Source of the DNA: Oikopleura dioica
Taxonomy: Eukaryota > Chordata > Appendicularia > Copelata > Oikopleuridae
DNA length: 64,000 nt
NCBI GenBank assembly: GCA_907165135.1
Contig: OU015566.1
Location: 12,074,157-12,138,156 of the forward strand
Reading direction: 5' to 3'
Of the stretch, positions 20,268 through 32,349 are shown in pieces. The notes under the pieces were generated by a model. It was not told the origin of the DNA. It saw nothing but the letters and a program-made list of their open reading frames with translations, and did no database searches. How positions within the stretch are numbered: position 1 is the first letter of the stretch; each line of letters begins with the position of its first letter. The position numbers were made by a program, and so were the translations under genes.

Positions 20268-23200
20268 ATGTCGATTTCGGATGATGCTCCAAATATGGTC
20301 GTTTCTGGTGAGACCACGCTCTCCGAATCGATGAGGATGATATCGCCCTTGTCGTCAGCAGGTGGCCAAAGAAAGAAGAAGCCAAGGACTCCGAAATCGA
20401 CTGCTTCGACCCCCGCTCTGTTCAATTCGAATGTGCCGTCAGAGAAACCAGCGGACAAAGATGGTTTGCTCAACATTGCCGGTATCTTCCAGTCAATTTT
20501 CCCAGACTTGTCAGAGAACAGGTAAGCGTACTCTTCCATGATTTCAATAACGTTTTCCAGCCTTGGAGAAAAACGAAGAATTCTCCTGAAACAAGCTGAG
20601 ACTTATGACCAACTGAAGAAAGTCGACAAGAAGAAGCCGAAAAAGGGAGCAAAGGAGAGTGCGATGGTTCAAAACATCATTCAAAACGACGTGGATACGG
20701 ATGAAGAGTGGCGACGGGAGATGCTTGAGTACTTACGCAACGCGACAAACGAGTACGAAGAGCATGAAAAAAACCTCACCCGAGCTGAACAGTATATCAC
20801 TGAAGCTCGTGGTCGAGCAGCCGCTTCCGAAAAGCGTAGCCGTCCAAATAAATTGACGCCAATTCAAGATTCTGTTTTGCCCAATTTCTTTGATGAAAAA
20901 GCATTCGCAGGCGCGCATTTGCCAAGCTCAATTTTACTCCCATCGCAATTTTATCCACCAGAGCCAGAGCAGGATGAAACCACGATTCCGAAAAAGACCC
21001 CCAAGTATCTCGAAGGAACGCAGAACACGAAAGCGAATGCAAAATCAAGAAGAAATGTCCCTAAGGTCGTCTATTCTTTTGAATATGAGTCGCAGCTTTC
21101 TTCTGATTACAAGCCTTCCCCGACTAAGAAAGCTCAACGACCAAAAGCTGAAGTCAAGGATCGTCCGGTCAAGCCAATGACGGAACCATCTGTTACATGC
21201 CGTGGCCTATCCCGCAACGACGAAGAAGAACACCGACGACTAGCTAATCAAGTCAAAAAGATGCAGCAAGAGCAGTTCGATTTCCTCAAGAATCCACGAA
21301 GCGAGGCTCCGGTCAGAGAAGATGTCTTCGTCGCTGACCCTCCAGAGATCTACTTTAGACAGTGGGAGGTCGGCATGGTATTGGAAACAATTGTCGAAGT
21401 CAGAAATCAAGATAAAGTCACGCGAACCTGCACTGTGCTGCCTCCGGAGCATCCTGCGTTTCATCTTGGACTTGGAAGATATCCTTCTAAGGATGGGCGT
21501 ATTGGACCTGGATTGTCAGTTTCTTACAGAGTCCAGTTTATGCCCGAGACCCTTTCCGATGAAGAGACCCACCTTGAAGTTCGTCACCAAGCAGGATCCT
21601 TCAAGATCCCGATCAAAGCGATTCGCGACAAGCCAGTTCTTGAATTCCCAGAACCAATCGACACCGGATACTGTCTGGTCAACGGATCGCTTGAGCAATC
21701 GATAATGGTCAAGAACAAGGGTGGGGTTGGCCGATTCTGCCTTGTAAAAAAGTCCGACTGGCCAAGTGCAAACTATAGACAGTCGTTACAGGCAAATTAC
21801 CATACGATCGGCCCGTTTACTATCACCCCCGTCATGTGGCTGGATGAGTTGGCAACAGGACAGTCAAAGGAGCTAAGAGTACTGTTTGCGCCGAAGGCAC
21901 CTGGTGCATTTGAAGAGAGCCTGCTTCTTACGTGCGATAACTGTCAGACAAAAGAAATAACGATCAAGGGAGTTGCCGAAGAAGTGAATGTGAAAGTGTC
22001 AGTCGAGAGTACTGAGCGTAAAATCGGCGACCTATTCGATCCCTTTTCAACGGATAGAATCAAATTCCAGGATATCAATCCACGATCTTCCAGCACCGTC
22101 ACTTTCGAAATCGCTAATGATTGTCATTTGCCGTTATCGTTTGGCTTGGCACTTAAACAACCAGATCTCGTTGCGTATACAGATGAAGAGACGACGCAAA
22201 GGACGCATAGAATAGAAGATAATACATCCCCATTCTTTGCGAATATCCCGACTGGAACCATTGCTCCTCATGAACGCCTTCAAATTGAACTTACATTCGC
22301 GCCGGAAGAAGTTGGATCATTCCACAGCGTTTTCGAAGTGGTGGTCTTGGATATTCCTGGTTACAATCGATATCTAGCCGCAGAAGTTGAAGTTGTTGGA
22401 AAATGCATTCCTATTGTTGGAAGTATTCTACCACCGATGATGGATATTGCTGGGGAAATCCCTGCCGGATTGAGACTAAAAAGACAGTTTCAAATGATCA
22501 ACATGTCATTGGGTGACTTGAGCTTCCAGTGGGAAGTCAAAAGTGGACCTTGTTCTATTGAGCCTTCTTTTGGTACGATTCCTGGACGACAGATGGCTCC
22601 TCTTCAACTCTGCGTCGAAGCCGAAACGCCCGGTCCGATGGCTGAAAAGCTCGTCTGCTACATAGATAATGGCGATCCGATAGAACTCGACGTCCGCGCC
22701 GTCATCAAGCCACCGCTGATAAAAATCGACCAGCCGAATCTGCAATTTGGAATCGTCGAAGTCGGCAAGAAAATGATTACTACATTTACGATTGACAACA
22801 GGAACCCAGTACCCGCACCATGGAGTATTACCATCAACCATCCAGATGTGCGAACGAGTGTAACATCTGGAACGCTTGGACCCCTGGAAGAGATTGAAAT
22901 TCAAGCCATTTGGGCGCCTAGCTCAGAGTATTCTCTCGAAGGATCGGGACTGAAGATTTCCTCAGCTAATAATATCTCCTTGGACTTTTACGGCGACTCG
23001 CTGAAACCAGTTGTGAATTTTACAGTGCGAAAATTGGACATCGGTGAAATCTACGTTGGCGTCGCGGAAAAGTTTTCAGTCGAATTGGAGAACGTATCCC
23101 TTGTTCCTGCTCATTTCCAGCTCATCCCAGCTAACTTCCTTCCATGCGTTCCAGAAGGAGTTGAATTCTACTTCTCCTCTTCATCCGGTGTACTGGAGTC

Positions 23201-25332
23201 AAAAGAAAAAATACAAATAGAAGTGGAAATCATCGGTAGAAAAGCAATCATCTTTAAAGACTTCATCCTTGCGTGCGAAATATTCAACAGTAATAATCCA
23301 ACATTTATCGAAATCGCCGGTCAGGTTCAGCCACTTGCCGTTCAAACTTGGACAAGCTACTCCAGTGATCAATTGAAGCTAAAATTCCCAATCGGAAAGT
23401 TGTCAGCCCAAAAGATCTTCATCAAAAATCTGACCGCAATCAGAAGTTCAATCGAAGTCAAACCGAAACTATTGAAGGGCAAGAATCCAAAGATTAGACT
23501 TCACACAAACGAGTTTGACTATATTCCCGCGGCGGAGAAAGAGAAATATCAACTCCTTAGAATTGGATCGGCATCCTTGGCGACAGAAACGTCCCTGACT
23601 TATCGTGAATTCGGAAAAGAGATGCACAGTGGGTCGAAGTTCGGCGCTTCAATTATCTCATATCCTGAGAGCTGCGAATTGGGACCATTTGAGACGAAGG
23701 AAGTAGACATCATCGCCAGTGGAAACTCGTGGGGAACATACAAGGTAATTTTTCGTGTTGCGTGAGATCAGTAGTTGTTTTATGTGAGGTTTGATTACAC
23801 GGGCCGAGGCCTCAAAATTGCAGGAACACATTTGACATCATTTCTGCCTACGATATTCTCAAATTTTGTCCGAGAGCTCAAATCTTATTGGTTCTTATGG
23901 TCTTTCTTTAGGACAGCATTCTCATAAATATCGGCGAACTCGATCCGGTTGAAATCGCGATAACAGCAACGATAGATGATGTTCCAATAACTGTTCCTTC
24001 TCCAATCGTACGCCTCGGAAAGATGCCGCTTGGAGCAAAAGATCCAGTCAAGAGAACCACGCCGATCACAAACAAGGCGAATCACCCTGTCTCTGTTCGA
24101 TTTTATGTTCTTTCTGAATTCGACTACTCCGAGTTCAAGAGCAGCGGCATTATTCCAGGAGAGTTGGATGAGGATCAAGAAGTTCAGTTTGAAAACGATC
24201 CGTCTCCGTGGCCGGTGAAAAGACAAGCTGTCAATTTTACCGTCCCAGATATGCTTAATTTCAAGCCAAAACAAAGTCTCACGTAAGAAAGGATAATAGA
24301 AAAAGTCCTTTATCATCGTTTTAGTCTTCCCATTGAATTTGAACAACACGAAAACCAACAGCCTGGAGAAATCTCTGCCTATGTCATCGGCATCTTGAGT
24401 CTGCCCCTGAAAGCCCGTGGTGATGGTGAAAACTTCTACAGAAAGACTGGCACTTTTGGACCAGCTTTTGAGCTCAATCTTAGAGCATCTCTTGACTGGG
24501 CGAGCTTCCAAATCGAACAAATTGCTGCTCCAGATGTAAGTTCTTTAGCTAATGCTTGTTTATTCAAATTATTGTTTAGTTTATTGAAAACTCTGCTGAT
24601 ATCATTAGCGGAAATTACGAAAGAGAAAAGCAATTTTCCGTTTTCAACACATCTGGAATGGCTGCAAGTCTTCACCTAACAATCGAGAAGCCATTTTTGG
24701 TAAGATTTTTTTTTTGATTTTTTACTGATTAAAATTCTAGCTCAATGGAGATCTATCTGAAAAGACAATTAGTCTCAAGCCAAATACCCGCGAAGTTCTG
24801 ACAGTAAATCTGGCAATCCCGGACGAAGTTATTTACCAGCAAAAGCCAAACGAATACTTTTCCTTCGATGAGGAGAGTCATACGATGTCTGCGACTGGAG
24901 AGCTTCGAACTGTTGGTTTGTCGAAGAATGAAACGATTCTGTGCAGAGCGAGAATTTCGTATCCGATCGTAAAGGTCAACAAGACAGAGTTTGACTTTGG
25001 AACTTGCTTTTTGGGAGATGTTTTCAAGGTAAAAATTTAACATAAATCAACAGCTTTGAAAATCGTTCTAGCTCGACATCTGCATGGATAATTTATCAAG
25101 CTGCGCAACTCCTTTCCAATTCATCCCACTGGAAAAGAGCAACTTCTCCGTGTCACCTATTTCTGGTACTCTTGAAGGAGGAAAAGTGCTCACCGCCGAG
25201 ATCAGCTTCCAAGCAGACTGCGAGATTGGCTACGCTGGTTCTTTCGAGCTTCATTTTTCGAACAAAGTCGTGAAATTCTCCTGCCGCGGCGCTGGTACCC
25301 TCGATTCTGCATATTGTAACCAGTTCAATTAA
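20268..25332 (+). CDS. DLEC1: DLEC1/CFAP81-like axonemal protein
   Basis: Large protein built of repeated immunoglobulin-like ASH/MSP-type beta domains, like HYDIN and other central-apparatus proteins. Exon 1 (20268-20521) encodes GLLNIAGIFQSIFPDL; a very long exon (about 20562-23745) encodes an N-terminal coiled region (EYEEHEKNLTRAEQYITEAR), then RTCTVLPPEHPAFHLGLGRY, DTGYCLVNGSLEQSI and NKGGVGRFCLVKKSDWPS. These follow vertebrate DLEC1 block by block, including FLKNPR before the first ASH domain. Later exons are short and end TLEGGKVLTAEISF and FSCRGAGTLDS with stop TAA at 25330. Repeats of the type 'PHERLQIELTFAPEEVGSF' mark individual domains. The upstream spacing to KIF9 (116 bp) and shared ciliary role suggest co-expression; a TTTTTATAAAAA stretch just upstream could be its own TATA box. 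Confidence 0.88.
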
Positions 25333-26574
25333 TTCTGATTATTTTTCTTTTTATACCTAATAAACTATATTTTTATAAACAAGACAATTTCCGGAGATTG
25401 TAGACGAGAATAGTTTCATCGAAAAGGAAGTTATCTTAGACAATAAGTTTAAGGCGTTTCTTGTTATATTATAATTATGAAAGGTCCCACAGGTTTATCA
25501 CCTTTATTTGGCCTGATCTTCACGGTTTAGCAGCATGAAAGGCATGAGGTCATAAGGAAGGTTTCCCGTCAAAATTAGAACATGTGAGAAGGGGGCGGTG
25601 GACCTTGCCGTCCGGTATCATTCCGATGGGACCATATCTATTTGGACTTGTGGTCAGCAACTTGTCAGACCAAATGTCAATGTAGGTCATTTTCGGTTAG
25701 AACTGAGAACTTTTCATACTGACTAATTTGGGGAATTATATTTATTTAATGCTGGCCCAGGATTCGTGGGTCACGGTCGGAATATATTCATGTCCTCTTA
25801 TCAAAGAGTTCCAGACTGATTATCTTTCTGACAGTAAGATATTGCTGATGTTAATTTATCACTGTCCGCGCCCCTCACATGCATGTTATTTTTCCTCCTC
25901 CTCATGACCCCCGGCAACTTGCATTTACGTCAATGAATTGCAACGCAAATATTTCACAGAGAAACCGAACTCAGCAACTCTCACTTGCCCGATCTTTTTA
26001 GAAATTGGGATGAGGTTTAAAGTTTTAATCCCTTAATGGAACCTGAACATTCAAGTTTATGAGAACAGGCCATATGAAAGTTAAATTTCCTTTGTATAAA
26101 TAGCTAATCGACCTATGATCGGATGCACTCGGAGAGAGATTATTTCGATAACCAAGCTGTCTTAATGACTTTACGAGCATTTTAATTCGGCGCTACGAGA
26201 AGCTTCGATCGCCCTCGGATGCGCCTTTAAAAACTCGGATCCCAAGCTACCTCGCTCACTAGAAAACTATCTCAAAAAGAAGTTGTTAGAATTTTCTTTC
26301 TCTGACGTAAATTTCCACTTGCCACCTACGTCCACTTGAGGATTATCCTGGGCATTTCGTCAAGCATTGAACTCGCTATTGAAATAATAGAGAACTAAAT
26401 TGAAGATTTTAAAATAATAAATCAGGTTAGACATCTTTTTCATCATATAATCTAAAAGCATTTAATTAAAAGAAACGAATAATTTTCTTTACCTTATTTG
26501 ATCAATTGTTTTTTCTACACAAAAGCGTTTACAGTACATTTCAAATAAAATTTATAATATAGTATTTATAGACA
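25333..26574. other. Long intergenic stretch upstream of LRRC58
   Basis: 1.24 kb, one of the longest gene-free stretches here. I see no convincing coding frame on either strand, no tRNA cloverleaf, and no inverted repeat with a target duplication. It ends AT-rich just before the LRRC58 start. It probably holds the DLEC1 3' flank and LRRC58 regulatory DNA. Confidence 0.45.
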
Positions 26575-27775
26575 ATGGAAGTCGAAGGAAGCCTTGCCGG
26601 GCGCGAGTTAGTTTCGCTGCCGCAAAGTCTTTTCTCCCGGATTGCGATAAAATCGTTGGATCTCTCCAGGAACCAAATCCATGAAGTCCCAATTGAGCTC
26701 AGCCACTTGCTCAATCTGAAGACTCTCAACTTGTCAAAGAACAAGTTGGATGATAAATCCTTCCCGCCTGTTTTGGAGAATCTTGTCTTTCTTGAAGAAC
26801 TCAATTTGGCCGGGAATAATCTTACTGAAATTCCCAGCTTTGTGCTTCATCTTCCAAGACTAAAGGTTAGTTCTACCATAGAAGCTTAAATAAACGATTG
26901 ATTAGGTACTGAAGCTGGCTGAAAACAAAATCACATACATCCCTTCCGCACTCTCAAAAGTCACCACCCTAGAACGACTCTACCTCGGCGACAATCAACT
27001 TTCTTCAATCCCTCCCAAGGTGATTTATCTAGAAAACGATGTGTTCCCAACAGCTAAATTAGAGGTTTTAGATCTCCGACTTGACAAATTTGCGACTTCT
27101 CTCGCTCGCCAATAATAAAATCACCAACGTCCCGGAGACAATGAAAGATATGGAGAATTTAATATGCCTCCAGTTACATAACAATCGCATCAACTTTTTG
27201 CCACGAGGAATTGTCGATTTACAGAATCTTGAGGACATATCTCTTCGGTAAGAAACTTCATCAATGCCCTCCTATAAATCTCCTTTCAAGAGGAAACCCG
27301 TTGATCAACCGTTTTGTCCGAGAGATCACTTACTCCCCACCTTCCCTTCTCGAGCTTGCCGGACGATCAGTGATACACCATCAACTCGACTTTTCAAAGC
27401 TTCCCGTAGTTCTGAAACAACGCCTCTCCCATGCCAAGTGCTGCCCGAATCCAAACTGCGATGGAGTCTATTTTGATGACCTCTATCGACAGGTACACTT
27501 TTTCCCAAGAAATCAAAGGTCATCAGAATTTTCTTTTAGATAAAATTTGCTGATTTCTGTGGTCGATATCGAATGCCCTTGCTTCAATTTTTATGCTCGC
27601 CGCAGTGCATGATGCCGGAAACTGACGACTCGAGGTAAAAAAAAAGATACAAACACGCCTATTTTCGAAATTTAACAACGTCAATCTTTCATCAATGATT
27701 AAAAACAATTTTAGTGCTTCTACCGACGACGAAAGCTATAATCCACGAACAATGAGAAGGGTTCTTCTTGGATAG
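26575..27775 (+). CDS. LRRC58: Leucine-rich repeat protein LRRC58
   Basis: Intracellular leucine-rich repeat protein; in vertebrates reported as a substrate-receptor-type protein. Exons give about eight LRRs (SLDLSRNQIHEVP, TLNLSKNKL, ELNLAGNNLTEIP, VLKLAENKITYIP, RLYLGDNQLSSIP, LLSLANNKITNVP, LQLHNNRINFLP), then a C-terminal module GNPLINRFVREITYSPPSLL, CPNPNCDGVYFD, IKFADFCGRYRMPLLQFLCS and the end MRRVLLG. That module and the terminal KVLLG-like ending identify LRRC58 specifically. Introns of about 40-55 nt with GT-AG borders. ATG 26575 is the first in frame. TRIT1 follows 132 bp downstream on the same strand. Confidence 0.9.
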
Positions 27776-27907
27776 GATCCAGCGATTTTTGCCACTTTCT
27801 TATTTACTGTACCGGATTTTTCTGTATTTGCAATAAAATAATTGACGTTAAAATGCAGCCCTGAAAGTCATGAAATAGATAGCGCTACTCACAAAATATA
27901 TGCTAGA

Positions 27908-30109
27908 ATGTGCGACAAGTGGGAGCCTCTTATCATGATTTTCGGGCCTACTGGTGTTGGCAAATCACAGCTTGGCATAGAAATTTCAAAGAAATATAAC
28001 GGAGAGGCAGCGTTTCAAAATTTTATAATTGAAAACTACGAATTTTGAGCTATTTTGAGCGCATTAAAGGTTATTTCAATGGATTCTATGCAGGTTTATG
28101 ACGAGCTCGATATTCTCACGAATAAAGTGACGACCGAAGAAGCAGAGGGAATCCCCCATCACTTATTGTCCATCAAGTCGGTGGAAAAACAATTTAATGT
28201 TCGTGATTTCATTCAAAGAGCTGATGAGTTAATAGCAGACATCCGTAGCCGAGGAAAATTACCACTTCTTGTTGGAGGAACAACCTACTACGCGTTTTCC
28301 TTTTTCCTCAGATCAAGCAATGCGTCTTTAACCAAAAACGAAGAGATAATGGACGAAATTGAGCTCATCCGGAGCTCTTCGCTAGACTCAACAGAACAAG
28401 AATCAAATTTATCCGACCTGCTCAAACGACTCGACCCAGAAGCATACAAGCTTGTCTGGAACAACCCGAAGAAGATAGGAACCTACTTGGAGAGCTACGC
28501 TTCTCATGAATCGATCATTGAGCGCAATAAAAACTCAAAAGTTGTTCATGAAGACACTCTCATCTTTTGGATATCAAGTGATCGAAAGGTTCTCAATGAA
28601 AGGATCGACAAGAGAGCGGATGGAATGGTGACAAAGGGGTTGCTAGAAGAAATAAAGCAGTTTGAAGAGAAGTATGGCGTAGTGATGGGTTCGTCGAAAT
28701 ACATTGTAATCAAAGATGAGAATCTTTCGCGACCCAAATAAAGAACGTTTTGATCAGACTCAATTTGCTTCGATTGGATTAAAGCAACTACGCCCTCTTA
28801 TCAAGAGTGATGCAAGGTTAGTCGTTCTCGTTTATCATTTCATCATTTTATTGAGAAATTATGACTAGTAGTTGCAGACAAGAAAATGTCGAGGCGGCAG
28901 AGCAGGGAAGACTTTCCAGCGATTGAAACCTTCGCGCACTTTTCGCCAGGCTTGGGCATTTTGGGCGGGTCGATCACGAGTGCATTTTGGATCTAAGAAC
29001 TCAATTGATTTCTTTATCAAAATAGCATAAGAATACTTAGAAAGACATTAGATCTGGGATCGCGGCAATCTTTCCATCTCGTTTCCATTTCTCTGTAATA
29101 GACTCGACATCCTTCCATGACTTCTTCTGAGGCATATTCAGGGGCAGGCGGGCAGTAGCAGGTTACCTCAGTGCAGTGCTCGTGATCTTATAAGATATTC
29201 TTAAAAAAGGCCAGATCATCAACTATGAATTACCTTCTTCAAGTTTGCCCGGGTGCAGTTTATGAAAAGTAATGCCCAACTGATACCAACAAGTAAACAT
29301 CGTCGGGCAAGAAGTGCTATTTACTGCAGATTCAACTGGCAAAGAACAGGTCGATCCACTTCCTTGGATCCAACCATGAGATGGCCACTAAATCTCTATA
29401 AAATAGGATTCCAAGGATTTTTCAGCTACCTGAAACACGGCAAAACATTTCGCGATAAGAAAAACTATCAGCTTCATAATTTGCACTCTTTCTAAAACGA
29501 AATTTGTCTGGAAGTGTCACTTGCCAAATTGACCTCCCTTGTCAACCCAAGTCCACGACATAGCGCCCCGATTCTATTATTGGGAAAGCGCCAATTTTCC
29601 ATGTTTAGTAACCAAGATCGCGAAAGATGCATTGGCGCCCTGAAAACAGTCACCAAACGATACGCCGCGCAACAGGAAAAATACATCAAAAATAAGTTTT
29701 GTCATTCAATTAGGCCGCCTAAATTACCGCCTGTCTATCAACTTGATGCTACGGATATATCAAACTGGGTAAAAAACCCAATCCACGAAGTAGTCAATCC
29801 GAAATTCAGAACGAAAATGTCCGGGACAAAGCTTTCTCCGGAGTTGACGAGTACATGGATCGTAAATCCCCCGAGATAAGCGTGCATAAAGGTCAAAAGT
29901 CGCCTGGTAGTTGCTTGTCGTCTTTAATGAAGTTTTCAGTGAATGATGAATCGATTTGTGACAGTATTGAGGACTACTTCAAACGTAAAATTGGAATGAA
30001 TGTGCTTGAACGATGCGATGACTGTGATGTTACAGGAACTGTTCTTGACTACTGTAGCAGTATTTCTACCGACTCAAAGGGAGGACCCAATCAAGAACAG
30101 AGAAAGTGA
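27908..30109 (+). CDS. TRIT1: tRNA dimethylallyltransferase (MiaA/TRIT1)
   Basis: Transfers a dimethylallyl group to A37 of tRNAs reading UNN codons, in cytosol and mitochondria. Exon 1 has the P-loop FGPTGVGKSQL; exon 2 has VISMDSMQVYDELDILTNKV and the GGTTYY block; later exons carry FDQTQFASIGLKQL and ALKTVTKRYAAQQEKYIKN, then LPPVYQLDATDISNW. A 42-nt intron after SNW shifts to the frame NENVRDKAFSGVDEYMDRK, in line with vertebrate TRIT1; reading through instead would stop early. Conservation places the exon 1-2 joint at NGE|VISMD, which requires a GC-AG intron; a GT-AG alternative would add four residues in the active site. The C-terminal C2H2 finger is not clearly kept. The 792-nt intron 28817-29608 holds another gene antisense. 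Stop TGA 30107. Confidence 0.9.
28865..29477 (-). CDS. Cysteine-rich putative secreted protein, nested antisense in the TRIT1 intron
   Basis: Not recognised. Four exons on the minus strand: 29477-29430, 29387-29234, 29186-29037, 28992-28865; 480 nt, giving 159 residues and a TAG stop, with GT-AG introns of 42-47 nt. Exon 1 (MKLIVFLIAKCFAVFQ) is a signal peptide. The mature part starts WPSHGWIQGSGSTC and carries ten cysteines in spaced groups (STSCP, FTCWY, EHCTE, TCYC, EGCR, KDCRD, PKCTR, VCNY), suggesting disulphide bonding outside the cell. The gene fits wholly inside TRIT1 intron 28817-29608. Phase-consistent splicing over four exons with a signal peptide makes chance unlikely. The last intron could use an alternative acceptor; I chose the one that keeps the frame open. 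Function unknown. Confidence 0.7.
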
Positions 30110-30625
30110 CACACGATCAGATGAAAAATCATACAGAAAGTAGAAGGCATCAAAAACGCGTAAGGGGCCTGCGAAGAAAAGCCGAAAATCTTGCGAAGAG
30201 GGATTCGCTTAAACTGCAAAAGTCTTCCGTTTGAAAATATACCTGCCTTGTTCCGTGGAAGCTCGTTCTCTTCAATTGAAACATTTCAAATTGAAGCTAA
30301 AACTCGTTTTATTGAACTTTCAATTGTTTATTTACTAACAATATGGAGCAGAGAATGATTTTGAGTCAGTATAACAACGGTTTGATTGCTTTTACAGTAA
30401 ATTTTCTGGATTTTTAATGATTCGATTTTCGACGAAGCGAAGGGTGTGCTCGATGATTATGAAGAACGACAGCGAGTTTCAATTTTCATTTTGGAGTTTG
30501 GAACAAGCGTTTTTGAATGCATTTTATTGTTTTCTAAAAACAGATGAGCACGGAGAGTGGTGGGTAGTTGAGTTACCATTGTAGGAATCAATGATTTCGA
30601 AGATGGTTATTTGAAGAAGGAAACT
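30110..30625. other. Convergent 3' intergenic region (TRIT1 / TMBIM6)
   Basis: 516 bp between two convergent genes. AT-rich with no supported coding frame and no recognisable RNA gene; it should hold both 3' UTRs and polyadenylation sites. Confidence 0.4.
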
Positions 30626-31665
30626 TTAATCTCGTCGGCGTTTTCGCTCTTTTTCGTTTTCTTTCTTTGAGAGGATGATGAGGATCTTTCGGAAGAGGGA
30701 GACGAAGTCGATGAAGAGATCGAGCGAGTGGTGGATGAAGTCTCGGTCGCCGGCTTCGTATCGGGCGACGATGAGCTGAGTGTCGTAGCAAACGAAGCCG
30801 GACATGACGCAAACTCCGCCGTACAAAAGCATATCCTGTACTCCAGTGCTGAATATTCGCTAGTGTCTGACTTCAGAAAGCGTTTTCCTACCTTCCGATA
30901 AAGAGGTTCATGAGAGAAATGACAGCCATTGAGAGCAAGCAGGAGCTGAGCATGGAACCGAGGTAGAGCATGCTTCGCTGTTGGGTCAAAAGAGCGCACT
31001 AGAATTGAGAATAATGAGGAATTACGAGGTTTTGACGTTTTCTTACGAGAGAGAAGGCGATGAAGACGGAAGCAGTGAGGCTCAAAGCGGTTGGAACGAG
31101 AGCAGGGTTGATTCTTGTGGAAAATTCAAGAAGAGGTCGGAGACCCGCGCCGGAGAGAACACCAAAGGCCATCAGCTTCACGAGACGGTCTTTCTGGGAG
31201 GTTTTGTTCGTTGCTAGAAAGAGGGATATGATGATGGAAGGAGCTGTTGATTTTACCGATGTTGTAGATGAGGTACATGCTTCCGAGCATGTTGATCCAG
31301 ACATTGGCGAGAATTGGAACGATATGAGCGAGAATAGAGCCACCAGCAGCTGCGAGAAGGGTCAAAGTCAAAGCGGAGTAGACTTTTTTCAAGTGTTGTC
31401 GGGTGTCACTTCGGACTAAAAGCAGAAAATGAGGAGACGGATACGAGGAAAAATAATGAAAAGAAAACTTACTGAATCCTGGAGGCCTAATTACAGCGAT
31501 AGCCATTATTTTTTGAGTGTGAAATTTATTTACGAAGATAAATTGGTAGTTTTCATTTGTTTTTTTATGAAAAATCATTTGGAAAATTTCTAGAGAAGAC
31601 TTACGGTGACTCATTGTAAAGATCTTCTCCATACTGGGTTGAGCCCTATTCATAAAGTCCATCAT
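30626..31665 (-). CDS. TMBIM6: BAX inhibitor 1 family protein (TMBIM6)
   Basis: Multi-pass ER membrane protein that leaks calcium and suppresses cell death. Exons on the minus strand give RQHLKKVYSALTLTLLAAAG, then RLVKLMAFGVLSGAGLRPLL, NPALVPTALSLTASVFIAFS and VCVMSGFVCYDTQLIVARYE with GDRDFIHHSLDLFIDFVSLF, the signature of the family, ending in the basic tail KKENEKERKRRRD as in vertebrate TMBIM6. The conserved D residues of the C-terminal pore are present. Two candidate first exons (start 31665, MMDFMNRAQPS; start 31506, MAIAVIRPPGF) both end in phase 1 and fit the same acceptor, implying alternative promoters. Stop at 30626. Confidence 0.9.
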
Positions 31666-32081
31666 CTTCACTTCCACTCAATTGTCTAAAATAATAAAAT
31701 TGTTCTTCTCCTGGTCTCTCTAACTTTAGGGCAATAAAACTGAACTCGAGAAAGAAAAACAGCAAAAAAAGTGGAGAAAGGCCACGTCGTTCTTAGCGCG
31801 GCCAATGGGAAAAACGAGCGCCGCGCTAAAAATTCCGATAGAAGCAGAGAAAAGTCTGGAATATGATTCATTCTCCTGTTAATTTACTTTGTTAAATGAT
31901 AAATATCATATATTGATACATGTTTTAGAGCTGGGGTCAGTTCCGAGCAACTAAATATTTGTCTTCTGTAATATTTCTGATAAATTTTAGATTAGTAATA
32001 AAAATATAATCTTCATAATAAATGCATATAACAAAGAAGTAAATACGGTCTTTGCTTTTCAGAAAATATAAATTTTGCCAA
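31666..32081. promoter_or_regulatory. Divergent upstream region of TMBIM6
   Basis: 416 bp between TMBIM6 (-) and a small + strand gene. It includes a GC-rich patch with a CCAAT-type motif (CGCGGCCAATGGG, near 31795) and then AT-rich sequence. Promoter function is inferred from position only. Confidence 0.4.
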
Positions 32082-32349
32082 ATGTCCGATAGCGCTGTTT
32101 ATCAAGAATGCTGTGGTTCGATCTTGCGGCAAATTATTTCTGCCAAATCGAAGCCAGAATTCGATGAACTCTGTCTTGAATCAATCTGGTTGTACGAAGA
32201 TCATATTTTGAGAAGGTAATTTCCGATTCAATGAAGATGTTTCGTAATTTTTCTACTTCATCAGATATTGCCGATTCTTGGCGGCTAGACAGCAAGTTCT
32301 AAGAACTGTTTCACAATTTCTTAAATCCTTTGAAAATTTTATAGTTTAG
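32082..32349 (+). CDS. Small protein, unrecognised
   Basis: Exon 1 begins MSDSAVYQECCGSILRQI and continues KPEFDELCLESIWLYEDHI; a GT-AG intron of about 46 nt after 32217 leads to RYCRFLAARQQVLRTVSQF and stop TAG 32347. About 73 residues, largely helical in character, with no signal peptide. The splice keeps the frame and composition looks coding. I know no family with this pattern; function unknown. Expression data would settle whether it is real. Confidence 0.5.

Noticed and set aside
25333-26574. Possible RNA gene or element in the long gap before LRRC58
   Set aside because: I looked for tRNA-like arms, inverted repeats with duplications and spliced frames and found none I could support.
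28007-28071. GC-AG intron in TRIT1 as a separate finding
   Set aside because: Likely from conservation, but GC-AG introns are a known minor class and a GT-AG alternative adding four residues cannot be excluded; kept only as a note on the gene.
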